Positions 27,759 to 33,814 of a DNA stretch of 33,814 nucleotides are shown here, piece after piece. Origin of the DNA: an uncultured Candidatus Poseidoniales archaeon (lineage in GTDB: Archaea > Thermoplasmatota > Poseidoniia > Poseidoniales > Poseidoniaceae); NCBI GenBank assembly GCA_902520595.1, contig CABYOM010000011.1, forward strand, positions 1 through 33,814, given 5' to 3'. The notes below the pieces were generated by a model. It did not search any database, was not told where the DNA came from, and saw only the letters and a list, made by a program, of their open reading frames with translations. Both the position numbers and the translations under genes were made by a program. Each line of letters opens with the position of its first letter. Within the stretch, counting starts at the first letter, position 1.

Positions 27759-27805
27759 TTGGATTGATAGAAGTCGTCATAAAGGTGAGGCTATTCGCCC
27801 ACTTT

Positions 27806-27878
27806 GCCGATTTAGCTTAGCTGGTGGAGCGTGGGACTGTTAATCCCAAGGTCGAGGGTTCGAACCCCTCAATCGGCG
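27806..27878 (+). tRNA. tRNA-Asn (GTT)
   Basis: GCCGATTTAGCTTAGCTGGTGGAGCGTGGGACTGTTAATCCCAAGGTCGAGGGTTCGAACCCCTCAATCGGCG; acceptor GCCGATT/AATCGGC, anticodon loop CTGTTAA, T-arm GAGGG-TTCGAAC-CCCTC; CCA not encoded. Confidence 0.97.
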
Positions 27879-27879
27879 T

Positions 27880-28416
27880 TTACAACTGAACCGTTGTGCC
27901 ATTGCCTATTCGAAATTCGAAGGTGAAATCTCCCGGATGAGTGAGTTCATAAATCTCCCGAATACTCTGGAATAGGTTGCTTCGTACTGCATCTTGCAAC
28001 GATTCAAAGGTAAAGCCAATCAGGATAAAATGACGTGTAATTCGACCGCAACTTCGCAAATGTCTGCGCATGACTTGCCCTAAAGACTGCGAAATTAAAT
28101 CGACATGTATTGCACAGGTTTCATGGCATGTGCCACCAGGTCGTCCGGGGTAACAATTGATTCCACCGCCACTGATTCCCGCATCGTCAAAGAAGGGTTG
28201 GGCAAATTCACCATCGTCAAGATAATCAGGATGAATTCTCCAACCGTCTTGAACCGTATTGCAGTGAACGCAGAGAACTTCACCATGTTCGATGAACTGG
28301 TGAGATGGTTGGTGGCCTCCTTCACAATATGGGCCGTTTGCAGTGGTGATGCTTGGCATGTTGATGATGCCTGCATTCGCTTCAGTTCTATGTGGTAAAG
28401 GGACAAATTTTTTCAT
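27880..28416 (-). CDS. conserved-looking Cys/His-rich protein of unknown function
   Basis: ORF 178 aa; YCEGGHQPSHQFIEHGEVLCVHCNTVQDGW and NCYPGRPGGTCHETCAIHVD; sits between tRNA-Asn and guaA-B with little spare sequence. Confidence 0.7.
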   Translation of the reverse strand: MKKFVPLPHRTEANAGIINMPSITTANGPYCEGGHQPSHQFIEHGEVLCVHCNTVQDGWRIHPDYLDDGEFAQPFFDDAGISGGGINCYPGRPGGTCHETCAIHVDLISQSLGQVMRRHLRSCGRITRHFILIGFTFESLQDAVRSNLFQSIREIYELTHPGDFTFEFRIGNGTTVQL

Positions 28417-28455
28417 ACCTCATAAGAGAATTCGACACTATATCAAGTGCGAGTC

Positions 28456-29406
28456 TCATTCCCATTCGATTGTGCCGGGGGGTTTGTGAGTAATATCGTA
28501 AACAACACGGTTTACCGCACCTTTCACAGTATTTGTGATGCGAGTACTGATCTTCTGCAAGATTGAGTGGGGAATCTCAGAGTATCGTGCAGACATTCCA
28601 TCCATTGATTGAACAGCGCGTACAACAATTGTTTCACCATACGCACGCACGTCTCCATGAACCCCCACACTGCGAACAGGCAAGAGAGCAGCAAAATATT
28701 GCCAAGGAAGTTGCATCTTACAATCTGCTGCTGCTGCTTCAAATTCTTCCTCGACAATGGCACAGGCTTCTCGAACGACTGCTACACGTTCAGGAGTCAA
28801 CTCACCGAGTGTTCGAACTGCAAGACCTGGACCCGGGAAGGGTTGGCGCTCTGCAACATTAATCTTCAAAGTTCGAGCAAGTTCTCGAACTTCATCTTTG
28901 TATAAATCTCGAAGCGGTTCCACCACTGTGAGGGTCATGTCTTCAGGTAATCCGCCAACATTGTGATGCGATTTGATGGTGTCGCGAACGCCGCCACCTG
29001 ATTCAATCCAATCTGGAGCAATGGTTCCTTGAACGAGATATTTGGCTCCACATTTCTTTTGTTCGTCTTCAAATATTCGGATGAAGAGTTCTCCAATCAC
29101 TTTGCGCTTTTGTTCGGGTTCAGTAACCCCTTTGAGTGCCTCAAAATACCGATCTGCTGCCTTGACAGTGACGAGATTTTTGATACCTTGTGCGGCAAGA
29201 AGTTTTTCGATTTCTTCAGTCTCGCCTTTACGCATAAAACCGGTATCGACATAGACACAGTGGAGTAATTCTCCTACAGCCTGATTCGCAATAACAGCGG
29301 CAACAGTTGAGTCAACTCCGCCTGAACAAGCGATGATTGCAATGTCATCAATGGTTGATTTGAGTGTCTCGATGGATTCTTGAATGAATTCATTCGAGTC
29401 AAACAT
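28456..29406 (-). CDS. guaA: GMP synthase (glutamine-hydrolysing), ATP-pyrophosphatase subunit B
   Basis: ORF 28456..29421; SGGVDSTVAAVIANQAVG P-loop, LVQGTIAPDWIESGG, RQPFPGPGLAVRTLGE, C-terminal ITHKPPGTIEWE. No glutamine amidotransferase domain, so it is the split archaeal form. Confidence 0.95.
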   Translation of the reverse strand: MFDSNEFIQESIETLKSTIDDIAIIACSGGVDSTVAAVIANQAVGELLHCVYVDTGFMRKGETEEIEKLLAAQGIKNLVTVKAADRYFEALKGVTEPEQKRKVIGELFIRIFEDEQKKCGAKYLVQGTIAPDWIESGGGVRDTIKSHHNVGGLPEDMTLTVVEPLRDLYKDEVRELARTLKINVAERQPFPGPGLAVRTLGELTPERVAVVREACAIVEEEFEAAAADCKMQLPWQYFAALLPVRSVGVHGDVRAYGETIVVRAVQSMDGMSARYSEIPHSILQKISTRITNTVKGAVNRVVYDITHKPPGTIEWE

Positions 29407-29407
29407 T

Positions 29408-29887
29408 TCACTGGCCCCCATTGACTTCTCGGTCTTGGGACTTTACACGTTCAATTTGGTCGAGTTTGTTCTGTATCAATGCAGCTTCATATTCAGGGTT
29501 CTTGAGAGCAAGAATTTGTGTTGCAAGATAGCCTGCGTTATCTCCACGGTCAACACCAACCGTTGCAGCGGGAACACCAGGTGGGAGTTGAACAATGGAA
29601 AGGAGTGAATCAAAAGGAACCCTTCCACCGCAAGGAACACCAATAACTGGTTTGGTCGTCAAAGCAGCAACAGCACCTGGTAGCGCTGCTGCAAGTCCCG
29701 CCATAGCGATGAAGATTTGACAACCGTCTTCTTCAGCCTTGTGAATAATATCTTCGACAAATTTTGGCGACCGGTGAGCACTTGCCACACGTAGTTGATA
29801 ACTGACGTTGAAGTGTTCAAGTATTTTCGTGCATTTTTCGGCTACGGGCATGTCTGATGAAGAGCCCAGTAATATGGTAACATCCAT
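29408..29887 (-). CDS. purE: N5-carboxyaminoimidazole ribonucleotide mutase (PurE)
   Basis: ORF 29408..29935, likely start at MDVTILLGSSSDMP (29887). SSDMPVAEKC, VASAHRSP, AMAGLAAALPGAVAALTTKPVIGVPC are PurE hallmarks. Confidence 0.95.
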   Translation of the reverse strand: MDVTILLGSSSDMPVAEKCTKILEHFNVSYQLRVASAHRSPKFVEDIIHKAEEDGCQIFIAMAGLAAALPGAVAALTTKPVIGVPCGGRVPFDSLLSIVQLPPGVPAATVGVDRGDNAGYLATQILALKNPEYEAALIQNKLDQIERVKSQDREVNGGQ

Positions 29888-29954
29888 GCGTCTACGCCGG
29901 CGCGGGTGGTTCATCAAGATGTCTCTCCATCTCAACGGGAATCAATACCCAGAA

Positions 29955-30629
29955 TCACTCTTCTTCAGAGAGAATAGAAGATTGAAGAAGAGGCCAATCG
30001 ACACCAAAATTGAGGCTCTTGAATTGCTCTCGAGTTTGGCATCCAAACACATCAAATCGCAAATAGGGAAGACCGTCCTGAATAGAACCATAAATTTGCA
30101 CAAACTGATTCGCTTCAAACCTCTTCATGGCCATGCAGGTTTGAGAAAATCGAGTTGACTTCACATCCCAATCGCTCAAGGACCCGATGGGTAATTTTTG
30201 CTTTGGGTTCCAGCGCATCTCAAAGACGTAACCTGCATCTTTGAAGATGAAGTCCAATGCTTTGACTAGAAGATAAATCGAGACGGTAGAATAAATCAGT
30301 CCGAATAAAACTCGATCAGGATTTTGGGAGACAAAGCCCCAAACCATTACCCCAAAGCACACAGATGCAAGCGCGACACCTACTCTTGATGCATTGAGAG
30401 TACCAACACGACTGGATACTCCTGCAAGCCCTCCAGTAAGCATGAGCAACATGCTGAGAGACCCCAGCCAAGGAATGAATTCTGAAGATGCGCCGGTAAA
30501 CCACATTATCCAGCAAAAGGCCAATGGCAAAAATCCCCAAGCCATTGGGAAAAGTGCCTTCGATGCTTTGTTTTCAATCTGGACAGAACGCCAGCCAAAC
30601 TTGCGCAACTTCCTGATATCCATGTGCAT
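29955..30629 (-). CDS. small polytopic membrane protein with C-terminal soluble domain, unknown function
   Basis: ORF 224 aa; several hydrophobic stretches (FPMAWGFLPLAFCWIMWFTG, WLGSLSMLLMLTGGLAG, VGVALASVCFGVMVWGFV, VLFGLIYSTVSIYLLV), then a polar C-terminal ~90 aa. Confidence 0.7.
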   Translation of the reverse strand: MHMDIRKLRKFGWRSVQIENKASKALFPMAWGFLPLAFCWIMWFTGASSEFIPWLGSLSMLLMLTGGLAGVSSRVGTLNASRVGVALASVCFGVMVWGFVSQNPDRVLFGLIYSTVSIYLLVKALDFIFKDAGYVFEMRWNPKQKLPIGSLSDWDVKSTRFSQTCMAMKRFEANQFVQIYGSIQDGLPYLRFDVFGCQTREQFKSLNFGVDWPLLQSSILSEEE

Positions 30630-30644
30630 GCGACATATTGGCGC

Positions 30645-30650
30645 TATATA
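30645..30650 (-). promoter_or_regulatory. TATA-box candidate for the 224-aa membrane protein gene
   Basis: TATATA centred ~25 nt upstream of the internal ATG at 30623 (MDIRKLRKF), spacing that fits a leaderless archaeal transcript. Confidence 0.35.
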
Positions 30651-30658
30651 CGCATTTC

Positions 30659-32158
30659 TTACTCATCATCGTATTCGTGACGAAGACAGAGGTTACGAGC
30701 TGCATAGACTTCATCGACGCGCCGAACAGGTGTCGTGATTGGAGCGGCATGAAGCGTTTCAGCATCAACTTGGAGAACTTCAGCAAAGTGAATTGCGAAG
30801 GTGTCAAGCGTATCTTTACTTTCTGTTTCAGTCGGTTCAACCATCATACACTCAGGAACGACCAGTGGGAAATAAACTGTGGGAGCCATGTAGCCCTTGT
30901 CAAGTAATCCTTTGGCAATATCCATAGCCGAAATGCCATACTTTTCTTTGGCAGGTTGTAATGAAAGTGTGAATTCGTGTTTTGCAACTTTTGCTTCTGC
31001 ACCGTCTTTGACCAACGTGTCGACACCCGCTTCTTTAGCAGCTTTGTGAATCGCATGTCGGAGATAGTTCGCATTGAGAACGGCGTGTTCTGACATCGTT
31101 CGCAAACCTCGTCCATATCGTCGGTAATAAGCCCAGCAACGAATCACTGCACCAGCATTACCATGCCATTGCTGAACTTTTCCGATACTGTGAGTCGGTT
31201 GATACCAACCATACCACATGTCGTCAATGGCCATTTGGGATTCGTCACCCACTGGAGGACGTTTCTTGACCAGAGGGCCTGGAAGGAATTCGGCAAGATG
31301 AGACTTCACGCCTATTGGACCAGAGCCTGGGCCGCCACCACCGTGAGGTTGACTGAAGGTCTTGTGCAAGTTGAAGTGTACTGCATCGAACCCCATAAGA
31401 CCAGGCGAAGTGATTCCGAGAATGGCATTGAAATTTGCACCATCATAGTACATCTGTCCACCGACATCGTGGACAATTGCAGAGGCTTCAACGATATCTG
31501 CTTCAAACAACCCGAGTGTATTCGGATTCGTAATCATCATGACGGCAGTTGTTTCATCAGCAACTGCCCGCAGAGCATCAAGGTCAATTCTACCGTCTTC
31601 TCGGCTTGGAATCTCAACAATCTCAAAGCCGCACATTGCAGCACTCGCCGGGTTTGTTCCGTGAGCGGAATCAGGTACAATGACCTTGGTTCGCTGAGTT
31701 TCACCGCGTAGTCTAAAGTATTCTTGAACACATCGAACAGCGGTGAACTCTCCTTGAGCACCTGCCACGGGTTGTAGAGTCACTTGATCCATACCTGAAC
31801 AGACTTCAAGCATATACTGCATCTCATGGAAAATCGCCAAGAGACCCTGAATGTGGTGTTCAGGTTGATGTGGGTGAATGTCAGCAATGCCTGGTATTTG
31901 GGCAATGACTTCATTGACACGTGGATTGTGTTTCATGGTGCACGAACCAAGTGGATAAAATCCGGTATCGATTCCGAAGTTACGCTTCGACATCCACGTG
32001 TAGTGACGGACCATTTCAGGTTCAGATAAACGGGGCCAACGCGGCAGGTTTTTTCGAGCCAAAGTCTCTGGCAACGCGATTGAGGATGCTGGTAAGACAG
32101 GGGCAGGTTGTGAATAGCCTTGGCCTACAGCGCCATTGTGTTCAAACAAATGACTCAT
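30659..32158 (-). CDS. gcvPB: glycine dehydrogenase (aminomethyl-transferring) subunit 2
   Basis: ORF 30659..32257, likely start at MSHLFEHNG (32158), overlapping the gcvPA stop as ATGA. FYPLGSCTMKHNPR, NPNTLGLFE, NLHKTFSQPHGGGGPGSGPIGV (PLP lysine). Confidence 0.96.
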   Translation of the reverse strand: MSHLFEHNGAVGQGYSQPAPVLPASSIALPETLARKNLPRWPRLSEPEMVRHYTWMSKRNFGIDTGFYPLGSCTMKHNPRVNEVIAQIPGIADIHPHQPEHHIQGLLAIFHEMQYMLEVCSGMDQVTLQPVAGAQGEFTAVRCVQEYFRLRGETQRTKVIVPDSAHGTNPASAAMCGFEIVEIPSREDGRIDLDALRAVADETTAVMMITNPNTLGLFEADIVEASAIVHDVGGQMYYDGANFNAILGITSPGLMGFDAVHFNLHKTFSQPHGGGGPGSGPIGVKSHLAEFLPGPLVKKRPPVGDESQMAIDDMWYGWYQPTHSIGKVQQWHGNAGAVIRCWAYYRRYGRGLRTMSEHAVLNANYLRHAIHKAAKEAGVDTLVKDGAEAKVAKHEFTLSLQPAKEKYGISAMDIAKGLLDKGYMAPTVYFPLVVPECMMVEPTETESKDTLDTFAIHFAEVLQVDAETLHAAPITTPVRRVDEVYAARNLCLRHEYDDE

Positions 32159-33558
32159 GCAGTCACCAACCGTGAAGATGCCCAAACAGCAAGATGAGCG
32201 GCGAACAATTCGATCTGCTTTTCGCTGGTTTGATCGGTGAACGTTACTAAAAGCCAATTTTTGCGTTCAGGATACCAAGCAGACAGGTCAAAGCCTCCGA
32301 TGATTCCTAACGTGTCTAAGTGCGCCAAACATTCTTCACTCGAACCGGGCAATTCAATGACAAATTCGTTGAAATGATGATTGTTTGCGTGAGGTAATAC
32401 AATGTTTTCTATTTCTCCTAATTTCTGTTTTGCGAGAAGACAAGCGGTCATGTTACGAACTGCGAGCGTGTGAAGGCCTTCAGGGCCGAGTAAGGCCATG
32501 TGCATTGCACCCATCAATGCAATCAATGTCTCGTTTGTGCAGATGTTTGAAGTCGCACGGTGTCGGCGAATGTGCTGTTCTCGGGTTGATAATGTGAGAC
32601 AATAAGCTACTTTTCCATCGACATCTATACTGCGTCCAACAATTCGACCTGGCATCAAACGGAGATAGGCTTTGGTGCATGCAAATATTCCATAAATTGG
32701 ACCCCCGCCAGTGACTGGGCTGCCAAGAGGTTGCCCTTCACCGACAACGATATCTGCGCCGTATTGGCCTGGTGCTTCGACTAAACCAAGAGAAACAGGT
32801 TGAACGGCCACAATCAAAGCAGTGTGCTCTCCAATGATGTCTTTGAGTTGTGAGATTCCACCATCGAGAATCCCGAGAGGATTTGGCTGTTCGATGTATA
32901 TACCGCAAGAGCCAGCAGCCTCAGATACACTCTCTAAATCCAAAGTTCCATCAGCATGATGTCTAAGGAATTTGATATTAATTTCAGCACCTTGACAATA
33001 ATTGTGCATTACCGAAAGACGGTCCGGAGGGGTGAGTTCAGAAACATACACAGTATCTTTTTCAGTCGCCTTACGGTTGTGAACGCGCACTGCACACGTC
33101 AATGCCTCGGCAGCTGCAGTCGAACCATCATACAGAGAAAGATTCGCCACGGGCAAACCAACAAGTTCCGATATCAAAGTTTGAAACTCCCACATTGCCT
33201 GTAGCATTCCTTGGCTTACTTCCGGCTGATATGGCGTGTATGCGGTAAGGAATTCCCCCCGTGTGACCAGTTGGAATACGGAAGCAGGAACATAATTCCT
33301 GTACAATCCCGCTCCGAGGAAAGAGACACGTTCACCCATAGCCACGTTTGCACCGAGGAGTCTTCTTGCATCTGCCAAGATTTCTTCCTCGGATTGTGGA
33401 GGCGGTAATGGCAAGTCCCCAGTCATCCGAACCTCTGCAGGAATATCTTCGAACAAATCTTCGATTGAAGACATTCCCATTGCTGCAAGCATCTCAGCCT
33501 CTCGGCCCAAATTCGGTAGTTGGTCGACCATATCATCACTCACGCCACATGGGTGCAA
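32155..33558 (-). CDS. gcvPA: glycine dehydrogenase (aminomethyl-transferring) subunit 1
   Basis: ORF 467 aa; FLGAGLYRNYVPASVFQLVTRGEFLTAYTPYQPEVSQGMLQAMWEFQTLISELVGLPVANLSLYDGSTAAAEA. The ORF opens at TTG, so the exact start is uncertain. Confidence 0.95.
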   Translation of the reverse strand: MHPCGVSDDMVDQLPNLGREAEMLAAMGMSSIEDLFEDIPAEVRMTGDLPLPPPQSEEEILADARRLLGANVAMGERVSFLGAGLYRNYVPASVFQLVTRGEFLTAYTPYQPEVSQGMLQAMWEFQTLISELVGLPVANLSLYDGSTAAAEALTCAVRVHNRKATEKDTVYVSELTPPDRLSVMHNYCQGAEINIKFLRHHADGTLDLESVSEAAGSCGIYIEQPNPLGILDGGISQLKDIIGEHTALIVAVQPVSLGLVEAPGQYGADIVVGEGQPLGSPVTGGGPIYGIFACTKAYLRLMPGRIVGRSIDVDGKVAYCLTLSTREQHIRRHRATSNICTNETLIALMGAMHMALLGPEGLHTLAVRNMTACLLAKQKLGEIENIVLPHANNHHFNEFVIELPGSSEECLAHLDTLGIIGGFDLSAWYPERKNWLLVTFTDQTSEKQIELFAAHLAVWASSRLVTA

Positions 33559-33654
33559 CTTAAACCAAGCGCGAGACGCCCTTAATTATCGCTCTTCAGC
33601 GCTGTGCTTTTGAAATGCCGAATACCTCATGTTCTCCCTCTTCATGGAATGACT

Positions 33655-33814
33655 ATGGCGCACATAGCAATGGTCGTAACCAATGCCTGTTCACCAGACC
33701 CTCGAGTCTTGCGGCAAGCGGGTTGGCTTGTCCAGCAAGGCCACGAAGTAACCGTTCATGCTTATGATCGAAACCAAGAACATTCTTTGAGTGAATCTTA
33801 CAACGGAGTTCGCA
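33655..33814 (+). CDS. N-terminal fragment of a probable GT4-like glycosyltransferase (truncated by window edge)
   Basis: ATG at 33655: MAHIAMVVTNACSPDPRVLRQAGWLVQQGHEVTVHAYDRNQEHS..., typical of GT-B glycosyltransferase N-termini (NxCxxDPRVLRxA..L...GHEVTV). Open to the window end. Confidence 0.7.
   Translation, partial: MAHIAMVVTNACSPDPRVLRQAGWLVQQGHEVTVHAYDRNQEHSLSESYNGVR

Noticed and set aside
31163-31711. 182-aa plus ORF MPLLNFSDTVSRLIPTIPHV...
   Set aside because: Antisense to the PLP-binding region of gcvPB, which has strong motif support.
1-33814. CRISPR array, rRNA, IS element or prophage
   Set aside because: Looked for regularly spaced direct repeats, rRNA-like conserved runs, transposase/integrase motifs and phage structural genes; none seen.

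Overview
The window looks archaeal, probably a marine Thermoplasmatota / Marine Group II (Poseidoniales)-like genome. That is inferred from CarS (archaeal ether-lipid synthesis), an AglB/STT3 oligosaccharyltransferase, a separate GuaA ATP-PPase subunit, split GcvPA/GcvPB and many secreted beta-rich surface proteins; it was not verified by any search. The left quarter is one uninterrupted minus-strand reading frame of at least 2822 codons (8468 to the window edge). The ORF track omits it because it has no stop inside the window. It encodes an STT3/AglB oligosaccharyltransferase with a multi-TM N-terminal extension and a very large secreted C-terminal tail. Then come purD, carS, three membrane-anchored surface proteins, a CAU tRNA, and a SAMHD1/dGTPase-like HD protein. 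A plus-strand run of six tightly spaced genes follows: tandem OB-fold surface protein, TctA-like permease, six-LTD/two-HKD phospholipase D-family surface protein, Bax-inhibitor-1-like protein, IPNS-like 2OG-Fe(II) oxygenase, bacterial/animal-type thymidine phosphorylase. The right part has tRNA-Asn(GTT), a Cys/His-rich unknown, guaA-B, purE, a membrane protein, gcvPB, gcvPA and the start of a glycosyltransferase. The best candidates for something undescribed are the giant AglB architecture and the six-gene plus-strand cluster. I interpret the cluster, as a hypothesis only, as a surface nucleic-acid capture/degradation and thymidine catabolism module. No CRISPR array, rRNA or transposase was found.
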